A DNA stretch of 64,000 nucleotides, taken from Magnetofaba australis IT-1 (lineage in GTDB: Bacteria; Pseudomonadota; Magnetococcia; Magnetococcales; Magnetococcaceae). Shown one piece after another: positions 51,457 through 60,332 of this stretch. The stretch is taken from the NCBI RefSeq assembly GCF_002109495.1, contig NZ_LVJN01000019.1, positions 248,001-312,000 on the forward strand, written 5' to 3'. The notes below the pieces were generated by a model. It had not been told where the DNA came from. It ran no database searches and saw nothing but the letters and a program-made list of their open reading frames with translations. A program made the translations under genes and the position numbers. How positions within the stretch are numbered: the first letter of the stretch is position 1; each line of letters begins with the position of its first letter.

Positions 51457-52400
51457 AGGTAGTCACTCCCATCCAAATCATTGGTCAGCGTCACGGTGAG
51501 CATGCGCCCCGCCGTGGCGTTCTTGGCCCCTTGGAAATCGAAACTGGCCTGCACTCCACCGGGACCATCCACAGTGAGCTTGGGCTTGGGCAGATAGACC
51601 TCGTGGCAATCGAACACCACGCTGTTGTCGGCGTCGATGGTGTAGGCGAACTGTAGATCCACCGGCGTACCGTTTGATGCCAGATCAACAAGCGTGGTGT
51701 CGGCAAAGCGCACATCGATCTTGCCGGTGAGCGCGGCGATGGTGGGATCGGCGCCATCAATGAGACCGTCATTGCGGATGGTTTCGATCTTCTCCAGATT
51801 GTTGGAGTAGGTCAGCGAACCCGCCGTGAGATTGGCGATAAGCGACCCGCTGCGTTTGATACTGCCCTGAAACTGGCTGATGCGATTGAAGGTGAGCGTA
51901 GTAGGCGTGCCGCCTTGGGATGTTCCATTGCGGGTTTCGCCCTGGGCGATGACACCCAACGTGGCCGCCGCCGCGCCGGAGCGCTGAAACTCCAGGGCCA
52001 GGGTGTTGACCTTTACGCCTTGGTGCATGAAGAAGGAGGAGGCCTGGGAGAGCCCCATCTCGATGCTGTAACTGGGGATAGAAGCGCCGCCCGAGTGGAA
52101 TTCATGCGTGTACGGCCCCACTCCGGTCGTCACTGGATTGCCCAGCAGCGCCGTCAGCCACAGGCCGAGATAGCGCACATCCATGGGCACGACGATGTCG
52201 CCTTCGTCGTTGATGACATCCTGGAGCGGCGACAGGGGGTCGCGCCCCTGACCCAGCACGGGGTCGGCAATCAAACCCTGTTCGCTGCTCAGGGTGCAAC
52301 GGTTGAAGGGCATCTGGATGTAGTCGCCCGTGGGGATGGCGCCGTAGCTGCCCTCCCGTTTGAGCAATAGGGTAGCGTTTGAACCGTATGAGCGGGCCAT
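51453..52400 (-). CDS. Phage major tail tube protein
   Basis: The protein is 315 residues. Beta-rich, with the N-terminal LKREGSYGAIPTGDYIQMPF and repeated Gly-containing strands (GGASIPSYSIEMGLSQ, LTAGSLTYSNNLEKI) typical of siphovirus tail tubes. Lies upstream of the chaperones and downstream of the tail terminator. The homotypic ring-forming role is known for the family; siphovirus morphology follows by inference. Confidence 0.78.
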   Translation of the reverse strand: MARSYGSNATLLLKREGSYGAIPTGDYIQMPFNRCTLSSEQGLIADPVLGQGRDPLSPLQDVINDEGDIVVPMDVRYLGLWLTALLGNPVTTGVGPYTHEFHSGGASIPSYSIEMGLSQASSFFMHQGVKVNTLALEFQRSGAAAATLGVIAQGETRNGTSQGGTPTTLTFNRISQFQGSIKRSGSLIANLTAGSLTYSNNLEKIETIRNDGLIDGADPTIAALTGKIDVRFADTTLVDLASNGTPVDLQFAYTIDADNSVVFDCHEVYLPKPKLTVDGPGGVQASFDFQGAKNATAGRMLTVTLTNDLDGSDYL

Positions 52401-52431
52401 GGAGTAAACCTCATCTGTTCGATAGGAATTG

Positions 52432-52866
52432 TCAGGCTATGGGGGAGGGGGTTTCATACTCAAGAGTGAGTTCCATTACCCCGCCGAGAATGGGCGTAGC
52501 GCCCTCTTCGTGTTCCAACTGGATAGCCGGACGGCCATAGGTTATGCCGAATATCAAGCCGTCGAGGGTAGGGGATGCGGCCAACTTTTCTGCAACGGCT
52601 AAAAGCAGATTATCAAATCGGCTCTGTCGCTGATCAGCGTCGCCATGCTGAATGATTACCTCTATTTCCACACGATGATGGTAGTAGCAGCCGCCAACGC
52701 CACCAAGGGATTGCTCCGGTTCGCCGGGGTCACCGTCGCGCAGGATAATCAGGCCCTCTGCGGGGATGCGCGTGGGCAAAGCAGTGTTGCGCAACACTGT
52801 GGCGCTGGGGATGGTTCCCAGCAGAGTCTGGAGCGCCTGTAGAATCTGCTCGGTCTTACTGGCCAC
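52432..52866 (-). CDS. Phage tail terminator-like protein (gpU position)
   Basis: The protein is 144 residues with GTG start. Pattern ILQALQTLLGTIPSA and a central VEIEVIIQHGDADQRQSRFDNLLLAV is typical of minor tail/tail-terminator proteins that cap the tail tube. It is the last gene before a joint where three + strand genes are inserted. Between 52867 and 53010 nothing was recognised. Confidence 0.62.
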   Translation of the reverse strand: MASKTEQILQALQTLLGTIPSATVLRNTALPTRIPAEGLIILRDGDPGEPEQSLGGVGGCYYHHRVEIEVIIQHGDADQRQSRFDNLLLAVAEKLAASPTLDGLIFGITYGRPAIQLEHEEGATPILGGVMELTLEYETPSPIA

Positions 52867-53010
52867 AAAAATTATCCCATCGCCATTTCATGCGGTTGAT
52901 CCAACAAAGTCGATGGCGTCAAACATCTGCGTTGACATCGCTGTCCTGAGTCGCCATCCTTCATAAATATACGCGGCAAAGATCGCGCTACATATACCGG
53001 GAGGGAGCAC

Positions 53011-53358
53011 ATGAACAGAAAGTCCAACGCCATTCTTGCGTCCATTTCAGATCGCCTGTCAGACCTTTACCTCACCCTCAAAGCCACCGGCGAAAGCTCC
53101 GAATTCGATCGCGGTGTTATCCATGGCATGATGTTGATGGCCATGAAGAGTGGAAAAGCTACAAAGCGCGACATCGAGCAGATCATCACGATTGAGCAGG
53201 AACGCGTTTTCGGAGCCAAAGGCGTCCCGGCATCCCGAGGCCAATGGCTGGACACGATACTGGAAGAAGCGCGCACTTCCGGTTCAGGCTCTCACGTAGA
53301 CATTCCCACTTTTATACGCAATGGCGCGCACAATATTGGGACTCAGCCCAGCCGCTAA
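53011..53358 (+). CDS. Hypothetical protein on the opposite strand of the phage operon
   Basis: The protein is 115 residues; ATG is preceded by GGGAGGG with good spacing, so expression is likely. Helical and soluble (LSDLYLTLKATGESSEFDRG). No family recognised. The first of three + strand genes in the gap between tail terminator and tail-completion genes, hence probably cargo expressed independently of the late operon. Confidence 0.6.
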   Translation: MNRKSNAILASISDRLSDLYLTLKATGESSEFDRGVIHGMMLMAMKSGKATKRDIEQIITIEQERVFGAKGVPASRGQWLDTILEEARTSGSGSHVDIPTFIRNGAHNIGTQPSR

Positions 53359-53392
53359 AACGTAAAACCGATACTTGTTCAAGGATGAACAG

Positions 53393-53671
53393 ATGAAACG
53401 AAGCAACCCACGACAGGGAAGCCTGTTTGAAGGCCCCCAACTGGGTCTTTTTGACTTTCGCTCTGATCAAATGAACATGTTTCGCGGAGTCCAGCACGCT
53501 TTTGGCGCAGCGGACTTGCCGCGTGACCCACAGGACGCCGCCTCGGCGTTTCGAGCCAAGCATGGAAAAATCCAGGCGGCTCTATTGGCGCTCAAGAACG
53601 CCAAACGCTGTCAGGAGCCAGAGGATGAATCCTGGTGGCGAAATGTTGCCGGTTACTTATCCGATTCGTGA
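53393..53671 (+). CDS. Hypothetical small protein (phage cargo)
   Basis: The protein is 92 residues from ATG 53393 with AAGGA upstream. N-terminal aromatic-rich part (GSLFEGPQLGLFDFRSDQMNMF) then a helical end with EDESWWRNVAGYL. No recognised family. Same strand as both neighbours, so probably one cargo operon. Confidence 0.5.
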   Translation: MKRSNPRQGSLFEGPQLGLFDFRSDQMNMFRGVQHAFGAADLPRDPQDAASAFRAKHGKIQAALLALKNAKRCQEPEDESWWRNVAGYLSDS

Positions 53672-53704
53672 CCACCACGCCGTTTCACATCTGGGGGAGA
53701 TGAC

Positions 53705-54211
53705 ATGAAGCCGACGACACTACGGTTAGCCGAGTTGTTTGAAGGCGGATCCAGTCGTAACGCAACACTGGCGATCAAGGGCGGGATGAAATCCGCCGCA
53801 CGTTTTCAGAAAACAAGAAGCCCCGCTGCGCTTTCCACGCAAACCGTCCTTCGACGCAACGATTCGCGCATTCAGCGTATCGAACGCGAGTCCATAATGA
53901 AGGCCAAACCACGGGAGCAGAAAACAAACGCCCATAGTCTGGAATGGCTGACCCATCTCAGCATGGACGCCCTCATGATCTGTGGCCGTTACGCTGCTCT
54001 GGGCCTGCAAACCTACCGTAATGGCGTCGAAACCGTTTCATTGCACAAAACGGTCAGCAAAGTGGACGCAGCACAGCACCATCAGCCAATCACACTGGTT
54101 GATGGGTCATCCTACGACAGCGAAACCTCCGGACAGCTCAAAACGCTCAAGCAGATGCTCGCACAACGTTCTCAACACGCTGATCACGATGAAGATTGGG
54201 CCACCGCCTGA
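53705..54211 (+). CDS. Hypothetical protein (phage cargo)
   Basis: The protein is 168 residues; ATG preceded by GGGGGAGATGAC. The N-terminal half is basic (KSAARFQKTRSPA, LRRNDSRIQRIERESIMKAK), followed by a hydrophobic-leaning helix (LTHLSMDALMICGRYAALG) and an acidic end (HADHDEDWATA). No family recognised; a DNA or RNA-binding role is only suggested by the basic part. Ends two bases from the convergent phage gene. Confidence 0.5.
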   Translation: MKPTTLRLAELFEGGSSRNATLAIKGGMKSAARFQKTRSPAALSTQTVLRRNDSRIQRIERESIMKAKPREQKTNAHSLEWLTHLSMDALMICGRYAALGLQTYRNGVETVSLHKTVSKVDAAQHHQPITLVDGSSYDSETSGQLKTLKQMLAQRSQHADHDEDWATA

Positions 54212-54213
54212 AC

Positions 54214-54867
54214 TTACTGACGATTGATCCATGCACTGTCAATTTGCCCGACCATACGGGCGGCGCTCAATGAGGCCGCCCGTTTCACCTCAAGACGTTT
54301 GCGCAGCCGCACCTGCGGAACCATCACAAACATCACCACCGTGGTCATGCCGGATTTGAGCCTGCCAGATTTGGTGTAGATGTCGCCCTTGGCTTGTCGG
54401 CCCACACGACCCGTCTTGGCGCTAATGCGCACCCCATCCACCACCAGCAGGGAAGAGCGCCCAGGGCGATAGACGAATCGGAGTTTGCCGAATCTGGACT
54501 CGGGGAAGTTACCGGGGTGGATCCGTTTGCCATCAATACCCAGCTTTGGCGCCTGCGGCGTGGGAATCGCCAACCATCGGCTATTGCGCCCCCGAATCAC
54601 CACGCCCCGGTCAAACGCCTGCACAATGTGCGGGGCCTTGGACCAGACCAGTGAGGCGGCATTGAGCCCCTGGTTGGGGTAGCTGCGATCGCGCCAGGTG
54701 CGCGCAAGCCGGTTGCCCAACCCGGCGTAGACCACCTGCTGTCGAAGGTCCTGCTTCAGCCCGCGCCCCGCATCACGGGTTCCATCCACAACGGCGCGAT
54801 TGAGATTGCGCAGATCCTGCTCCATATCGCGCCGGATGGAACCGAGGATGGTGGTCGCCATTCTCAT
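54214..54867 (-). CDS. Phage tail completion-like protein (DUF6441 type)
   Basis: The protein is about 217 residues; ATG 54867 overlaps the previous stop as ATGA, which decides the start over upstream codons. Contains GLGNRLARTWRDRSYPNQG and WSKAPHIVQAFDRGVVIRG, which I associate with DUF6441-type phage proteins. Position between joining and terminator genes matches head-tail completion proteins such as lambda Z. C-terminus is basic. Confidence 0.6.
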   Translation of the reverse strand: MRMATTILGSIRRDMEQDLRNLNRAVVDGTRDAGRGLKQDLRQQVVYAGLGNRLARTWRDRSYPNQGLNAASLVWSKAPHIVQAFDRGVVIRGRNSRWLAIPTPQAPKLGIDGKRIHPGNFPESRFGKLRFVYRPGRSSLLVVDGVRISAKTGRVGRQAKGDIYTKSGRLKSGMTTVVMFVMVPQVRLRKRLEVKRAASLSAARMVGQIDSAWINRQ

Positions 54868-55172
54868 GAGACGAACGCATCCACCACCCACACGAGCCGC
54901 TCGGTACCTCGCGTCGGCGCTCCCTGGACGGTATAGTCGATACTGTTGAGGGTGATCACATCACCGCCTTGAGGGTTCGCGATGTCAGATGCCCGAATCT
55001 CAAACAGAGAGATCTCCGCCGCAATACGCGTTTCTCCAAAGCCCACCACCTCGTCCGGGCGCTTAGCCAGAACCGTGATTTCGGTGGCAGGATCGCCATT
55101 AGCTGGAGTGTAAGTGGCGGCGACGCCGAATGAAGCAAATACGGCGTCCACCGCCATCTCAAAAGGGTTCAT
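54864..55172 (-). CDS. Phage head-tail joining-like protein
   Basis: The protein is 102 residues; ATG 55172 overlaps the capsid stop. Short beta-barrel-like pattern (ITVLAKRPDEVVGFGETRI, VITLNSIDYTVQGAPTRG) as in FII-like head-tail joining proteins. Directly follows the capsid gene as in lambda. A start further upstream would run inside the capsid gene and is rejected. Confidence 0.65.
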   Translation of the reverse strand: MNPFEMAVDAVFASFGVAATYTPANGDPATEITVLAKRPDEVVGFGETRIAAEISLFEIRASDIANPQGGDVITLNSIDYTVQGAPTRGTERLVWVVDAFVS

Positions 55173-56188
55173 CAGGTCCGTTTCGCTTTGATCAGCACAC
55201 GCGGGCGCGTGCAAATGGGCAGCGGGTTGGACTGCACATGCAGCATCACCCAACGCTGGAACTGCTGATCAATGGCCTGTTTGGCGTAGCGCGGCAGGCC
55301 AATGGTATTGACCGTCTCCACAAAGTCCGCCGGGGCGTTGTACTGCCGAAACAGACCGGGCACGCCCACCGGGAAGAAACGCGCCTTGGCGGCGTCGTTG
55401 AAATCCACGGAGCCCACCTTGCCGCGATACTCCTCCCACACGATCCCGGCGTACTCAAAGGAGCCGCGCGCCTGGCCTTGACGCAGGAACAGCCCATCGG
55501 CGTAGCGTTCGTAGGCCTCTTTGACTTCGCTGTGGGTGATCAGGTCATCGAAGAAGTCCGCCCCGCAGATGGCGTGGATATGGTCGTAGGGCTGCGCGCC
55601 CAACTCATCCTCGATCTTGCGCCGGATGTCGTGACACTTCTTCTTCACCGCGCCGGGCACCGGGCTGGCGTTATCCAGATCAAAGTCGATCTCGGTGTGC
55701 TGGCTGACGCCAAACTCGGTGAAGAGGTCATACAGGACGGTGGCGCCATCGGCGTCGAGGATCTGTCCCTTGATGGCGCCGATGCGCAGGTGCTCCAGCG
55801 TGGCGTCGATCTTCCGCGCCATCTCCTCCAGGCGGTTGTTGACCACCGTCTGTACCCCCTCCAGATTGCTCTCGGAGCCAAAAGCTCGCAGGTTCTGCAC
55901 CTCATCGGCAAGGATGGTGTCCTCCAGGGCGATATGCGGAACGGTCAGAGAGCGCGCTTTGCGCTTGTTGTTGGTATTTTGAATGGCGGGCGCGCCGCGC
56001 GCGGTGGTCTCCACCAGATTGAGCGAGCCTTCGCGCTCTTCGATGAGCACCGTAGTGGTGGCCACCCCCTGTTCGTGGAACAGCCCCATCTGGCCGATAC
56101 GGCCCGGGACAAAGGGCATTTTGTTGATGGCGTCGGTGAGCGAGACCAGGGAAAAGGCGTTGCTATTGAATACATCCAAGGCTCCCAT
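55172..56188 (-). CDS. Phage major capsid protein (lambda gpE family)
   Basis: The protein is 338 residues. The N-terminal FNSNAFSLVSLTDAINKMPFVPG is the hallmark of the gpE family, with MGLFHEQGVATTTVLIEEREG next, and later AICGADFFDDLI and GSVDFNDAAKARFFPVGVPG. It forms the HK97-type icosahedral shell. It follows a decoration protein gene, as expected. Confidence 0.92.
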   Translation of the reverse strand: MGALDVFNSNAFSLVSLTDAINKMPFVPGRIGQMGLFHEQGVATTTVLIEEREGSLNLVETTARGAPAIQNTNNKRKARSLTVPHIALEDTILADEVQNLRAFGSESNLEGVQTVVNNRLEEMARKIDATLEHLRIGAIKGQILDADGATVLYDLFTEFGVSQHTEIDFDLDNASPVPGAVKKKCHDIRRKIEDELGAQPYDHIHAICGADFFDDLITHSEVKEAYERYADGLFLRQGQARGSFEYAGIVWEEYRGKVGSVDFNDAAKARFFPVGVPGLFRQYNAPADFVETVNTIGLPRYAKQAIDQQFQRWVMLHVQSNPLPICTRPRVLIKAKRT

Positions 56189-56200
56189 GGGGAACTCTCC

Positions 56201-56566
56201 TTATCGCGCAATGATGAGTTGATCCGCCAGTTGGGAGATGGCGGCAGCTTTCTCGGGTTCGGTTACGACGGCGTCGAACACCAGGCGGTTTTCATTCACC
56301 TCAGCCAATCGGCTGATGACCACTCCTGTGGCGTCGCCAGCGGAGGCGTCGACGTTCTCGTAGAGCACCGCCACCGCCGTTTCCGAGCCATCGATACCGG
56401 CGGGATCAACCGCCTGATATTTGCTGCTGGCGGTGACCATGCCCAGCACTGCGCCTGCTTCCAGGTTCTGGCCCGAGAGGATGGTGACCGTCTCCCTGCT
56501 GATTGAACCATTACCCTCGGAGACGAGGAATTCGCCGCTGTGGCGGCCTTCTGTGATTGCAGCCAT
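56201..56566 (-). CDS. Phage head decoration protein (gpD-like)
   Basis: The protein is 121 residues. Beta-rich with the typical opening EGRHSGEFLVSEGNGSISRET and GQNLEAGAVLGMVT; the later VLYENVDASAG matches the family's turn. It stabilises the capsid as trimers. Stop of the protease gene overlaps its start. Confidence 0.85.
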   Translation of the reverse strand: MAAITEGRHSGEFLVSEGNGSISRETVTILSGQNLEAGAVLGMVTASSKYQAVDPAGIDGSETAVAVLYENVDASAGDATGVVISRLAEVNENRLVFDAVVTEPEKAAAISQLADQLIIAR

Positions 56567-57516
56567 CAGGACTCTCCTTTACCGGGCTGAGCATTGCGGG
56601 CGGCGTAGATCGCCTGGGTGTTGATGGTGGGGCGAGCCGATTCCTCAGTAGAGCGGCTCAAATCCGCGCCATGGCGGTGATTGATGATGAGCGCCTCGTC
56701 ATTGTCGGCGCGCTCTTTGATCAAAGCCTGGCGCACCGCCACCGCCGACATCTCCTTGTTGATGAAGGGGAGCGCGCGATCGGGAACGCCCGCCAGATTG
56801 CAGATCTCGTGGATCTCGTTGACATAGGCCAGCGTCGCGCCGCGCACTTGGGAGCGAATGGCCATCAAGTCGACCACGTTGTTGGGCTCGTTGTGCGCCT
56901 CGCCCTGAGCAGGCAGCTTGGCGATGAGTTGCTCTGGCGCGTTGTCGTATTGGGAGAGATCGAAATAGGCCGCCATCTTCACTGGCTCTTCCAGACGATC
57001 GGCGAAGCCCTTCTCCACCGCCTCGTTGGCAGTGAGCCAGGTCTCATTGGCCATGATCTGTTCGATCTCGGCGTCGGAGAGACCGGACTTCTCCCGATAC
57101 GCCGTCACCAAACCGGCTTTGGTCTTCTCCAACGCCTCCGCCATGGAGCGCATGTCGCTGGCGGTGCCCATGACGATGCCAGAAGGGTCATGGATCATCA
57201 GCATGGCGTTCTCCGGCATGATCACTTCATCCCCCGCCATGGCGATTACCGAGGCGATGGAGGCGGCGATACCGTCCACGAATACGGTGACACGGGCGTC
57301 CAGACGCTTGAGGGCGTTGTGAATGGCCAAGCCATCGAATACCGAACCACCGGGGCTGTTGATGCGCACAGTGATGGATTCGGCTCCATCGGCAGATTTC
57401 AGATCCTCCAGAAAGGCTTTGGCGGAGACGCCGTACGCGCCGATTTCGTCATAGATGGCGATCTCAGGCGGCTGATCCGCCGCTTTCGCGCGCATCCGGT
57501 ACCAGGATTTCTTCAT
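56566..57516 (-). CDS. Phage head maturation protease, ClpP/S49-like
   Basis: The protein is 316 residues from ATG 57516, with AGAGGGAAGA upstream; it overlaps the portal gene end by 53 bases. The ClpP-type fold shows INSPGGSVFDGLAIHNAL, a Ser in DGIAASIASVIAMAGD (near residue 105) and His in AMLMIHDPS (about 130). The C-terminal part (VRGATLAYVNEIHEICNLAG) is probably the scaffold, so it combines protease and scaffold as in lambda C/Nu3. Confidence 0.88.
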   Translation of the reverse strand: MKKSWYRMRAKAADQPPEIAIYDEIGAYGVSAKAFLEDLKSADGAESITVRINSPGGSVFDGLAIHNALKRLDARVTVFVDGIAASIASVIAMAGDEVIMPENAMLMIHDPSGIVMGTASDMRSMAEALEKTKAGLVTAYREKSGLSDAEIEQIMANETWLTANEAVEKGFADRLEEPVKMAAYFDLSQYDNAPEQLIAKLPAQGEAHNEPNNVVDLMAIRSQVRGATLAYVNEIHEICNLAGVPDRALPFINKEMSAVAVRQALIKERADNDEALIINHRHGADLSRSTEESARPTINTQAIYAARNAQPGKGES

Positions 57517-58948
57517 CGATATCTTCCCTCTGTTCTGCTGCTGGGGCTGATTGCGTGGTTTCAAAGGACAATCCGAGCTCTCTTTCCCGCTGCTGATCCG
57601 CCGCGATACGCCGATCCACCTCCTCGGCGTCATAGCCTTCGCTCTCAATGACGTCGGAGCGGCTCTTGAGCCCGGCTTTGATGGCCTCGATCTCGGCCTT
57701 GCGATCTTTGAGCGGATCGACCCAATCCCACTTGGGTGGAATCCACTTCACTTGCTTGAGCTGGTAATGGTTGGGGATCGCGCCGCTCAACGCCGCCTCT
57801 CTTACCCAGCGATTCCACACCGGGCGGCAGAGTTGAAAGATCAGCGTGTTGTGCTGGAACTGCTCCATGCGGCGGCGGAACTCCAGTTTGCCCTCGCGCA
57901 GAGAGGAGTAGTTGGCCTGGCGCAGATCGCCGGTGACGTTGGTGTAGGGCACACCCATGGCTGAGCAACACGCCAGCAGCGTGCGATACTGGAACGCCTC
58001 ATAGGAGCCGCCCACATCCGCCGGATCGGAGAACTTGATATCCTCGCCGGGCAGGAGCAGTTGCATGGTTCCGGGCTGGAGTCCCAGCAAGGCGGCGCCA
58101 TCGTCATCGCGCGGCGCGTCATCCTCGCCCATCACATCCTCGGCCTGGGGCCGGGTGATGAACGCCGCGAACATGGCCGCCACCTTCTTGCGATCCAACT
58201 CGGCATCGTCGTACTGATCCAGCAACCACAGCTTGGGCAGCGCTGGAGCGATCCAGGGCAGCCCCCGGATCTGCCCCTCCTGCAAGGGCTGGAAGATGTG
58301 GATGATCTCCGAGGCCGGAATCCGGACCGTCTCTCCACGCCCCAACTGGCGAATATCGCCAGGGTGATTTTTCAGGAAGTGATAGGCTCGGCGCTGCCCC
58401 CGGGCGTCGAACTCGATGCCCATGAGCACTTCCCGGCCATAGGGCAGCGTGGCGCTCTTCTCCAGCGGTAGTTGCTCGGCGGGGAGCAACTGCAATTGCA
58501 GCGGGACCGAAAGGCCGTCCTCTACACGCCGAACCCTGAACCTGATAAAACATTCGCCCGCTTCAAACAGGGCGCGCGCCACCATCGCTTGCAGACCGTA
58601 GAAGTCAGTCACGCCATCGGCGTCGGCTTCATCGGTCCAATCCAGCCATAGGCGCTGAAGCTGATCCTTAAGCCCGGCGTCCTCCACCAGCGAAGAGGGC
58701 TTGATCCCGGCGCCCACCGCGTGGGCGGTGAATGAGGAGGCGGCGTTGGATGCGTAGGGGTTGGAGCGGGCCAACTCCCTAGCGCGACTCCGGAGCAATC
58801 CTCCGCCCTGTAGGATCAGACTGTTCAGGCTCTCATTACCGCCACGCCAGGAGGCCAAACGCCGAGCGGCGCGCGCCGCCTCCAGTTGTGCGCGCGGCAA
58901 TGGGAGATCGCCGGTTAGCGCATAGCGCAACCGTTGAAAGAGATTCAT
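57464..58948 (-). CDS. Phage portal protein (lambda gpB family)
   Basis: The protein is 494 residues. Typical portal features include RARELARSNPYASNAASSFTAH, FIRFRVRR, IHIFQPLQEGQIRGLPW and YTNVTGDLRQANYSSLREG with the late helices KLEFRRRMEQFQHN. It forms the 12-fold ring for DNA entry. Length and order (before the protease) are normal. Confidence 0.92.
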   Translation of the reverse strand: MNLFQRLRYALTGDLPLPRAQLEAARAARRLASWRGGNESLNSLILQGGGLLRSRARELARSNPYASNAASSFTAHAVGAGIKPSSLVEDAGLKDQLQRLWLDWTDEADADGVTDFYGLQAMVARALFEAGECFIRFRVRRVEDGLSVPLQLQLLPAEQLPLEKSATLPYGREVLMGIEFDARGQRRAYHFLKNHPGDIRQLGRGETVRIPASEIIHIFQPLQEGQIRGLPWIAPALPKLWLLDQYDDAELDRKKVAAMFAAFITRPQAEDVMGEDDAPRDDDGAALLGLQPGTMQLLLPGEDIKFSDPADVGGSYEAFQYRTLLACCSAMGVPYTNVTGDLRQANYSSLREGKLEFRRRMEQFQHNTLIFQLCRPVWNRWVREAALSGAIPNHYQLKQVKWIPPKWDWVDPLKDRKAEIEAIKAGLKSRSDVIESEGYDAEEVDRRIAADQQRERELGLSFETTQSAPAAEQREDIDEEILVPDARESGGSAA

Positions 58949-58971
58949 GACTGGTCAGAGGGTAAATAGGG

Positions 58972-59770
58972 TCAGGCGGCGTCGCGCTGGAGCCACGCGT
59001 TGATTCGGTCCAGCAACTCAGGAAAACGCGCCGCGTAATAGTGGGGTTGCGTTTCCCGCTCGTTGTGCGGCGAGATCAAATTCTTACCAAACGCCAACCC
59101 CTCTTCCGTGAGCGCCTTGAAGCGTTTGATCTTGCCGTTGGCGCTATCCCGTGTCCGCACTTCAAGGATGCCCAATTCAACCAGCACAAGATTCGCATGC
59201 CGCGCCGTTAACTGACTGCCCTGCTCCTTAAGCAGGTCGCTGAGCGAACGCGTCACTGTCTCATCGGTATACTCGGGCAGGAACTCCGTAGGGCGCCCGT
59301 GCAGTTTGGCCACCCGGCTGAACATCAGCACCCGGCCTGCATCGCTGATGCGCAGCGCATCCATGGTAAAGCGCGCAATGGTCAAATCCGCGATCAGCGC
59401 AGGGTCGCCGGTAAACGGCATCGGCGCGGAGGTGCCATAGCCCCCCGGTGCGGCGAATGCTCGGCAGCACTTCAGCAGTCACCCATTTCTTAAAGCGCTT
59501 GGCGCTCTCCTTGCGGCTGGTGAAAATCAGATTGTACATCCCGGACTCGCTGACCAAGTTGAGCGAACGCGCGCCGCCGCGCCCAGGACTTTGACCCTCG
59601 ATACTATCGAGGGTCATTCGCTCATCCGAGTCCAAACGCGCAACCGCATCGCTGGGGTTGCCGATTTCCAACACGCGGCAAACATCCGCCGCGACAAACC
59701 ACGGCTCACCAAGCCGCTCAATGATGCGGACCTGTTGGCCTTCAAACTGGAAAGGGACAAGATCATTCAT
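58972..59770 (-). pseudogene. BRO-N family (antirepressor-like) gene with a single-base frameshift
   Basis: The N-terminal part from ATG 59770 (AGGAG upstream) is a Bro-N domain: WFVAADVCRVLEIGNPSDAV and VSESGMYNLIFTSRKESAK ending in VLPSIRRTGG. At a run of six C on the + strand (59441-59446) reading leaves the family frame. Reading one G fewer continues as YGTSAP and then a 149-residue C-terminal part with LTIARFTMDALRISDAGRVL, down to 58972. Without the shift the gene would be about 265 residues. It is either an inactivating indel, a sequence error or a slippage site. Confidence 0.75.
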
Positions 59771-59787
59771 TCCTGAACTCCTCATTG

Positions 59788-60003
59788 TCAGTAGCCTTTA
59801 GACGTATGCACGCGGATCTGACGCACCGGCTTGTTGCCCTGCGCCGTGTTGATCTGCCGCTCCAGATCCGCGATGGCGCTCTGGATCTCGGCGTGACCGC
59901 GATATTCTACCGTTCGCCCCTCGTAGGAGACGCGCGCCACCGGGCTATGCGCCTGCGCTTTCAGGGCTTCCAGTCGTTGTTCAAGTTCGGTAAGATCAGC
60001 CAT
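59788..60003 (-). CDS. Phage gpW-like head-tail joining protein
   Basis: The protein is 71 residues starting ADLTELEQRLEALKAQAHSP, with a short beta hairpin (RVSYEGRTVEYRGHAEIQSA) as in gpW. Length and place between large terminase and portal match lambda W. It binds at the portal for tail attachment. Confidence 0.72.
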   Translation of the reverse strand: MADLTELEQRLEALKAQAHSPVARVSYEGRTVEYRGHAEIQSAIADLERQINTAQGNKPVRQIRVHTSKGY

Positions 60004-60050
60004 CGCTATTTCAATCAGTTATGCAGAACTTCCTGTTGACGGTGACCGCT

Positions 60051-60326
60051 ATGACCAAGAGCCAACTGACCGAACGCATTGCTGAGCAGTTTGCATTGTC
60101 GAAAGACCAAGCTGAAGAGGCCGTCAACATCGTCCTGGGCAGAATCAGCACGGCCTTGGCCGATGGGGAGCGCGTTGAGTTACGAGACTTCGGCGTGTTT
60201 GAAGTGCGACACCGGCGTGCGCGCGACGCCAGGAACCCCAGGACGGGTGATGCCGTTCAGGTTCCTGAAAAACTAGCCGTCCATTTCAAAGCGGGGAAAG
60301 CCCTCAAAGCTCGAGTCGACAACTGA
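60051..60326 (+). CDS. IHF/HU-family DNA-bending protein
   Basis: The protein is 91 residues from ATG 60051. The full fold is visible: TKSQLTERIAEQFALSKDQ, RVELRDFGVFEVRHRRARDA (beta arm base), ARNPRTGDAVQVPEKLAV with the Pro-containing arm tip, and KAGKALKARV. Closer to IHF than to HU in the RNPRTG pattern. Located on the opposite strand within the late phage operon; could supply IHF for packaging or integration sites, or be a captured host-type gene. Confidence 0.88.
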   Translation: MTKSQLTERIAEQFALSKDQAEEAVNIVLGRISTALADGERVELRDFGVFEVRHRRARDARNPRTGDAVQVPEKLAVHFKAGKALKARVDN

Positions 60327-60332
60327 TGCCGC

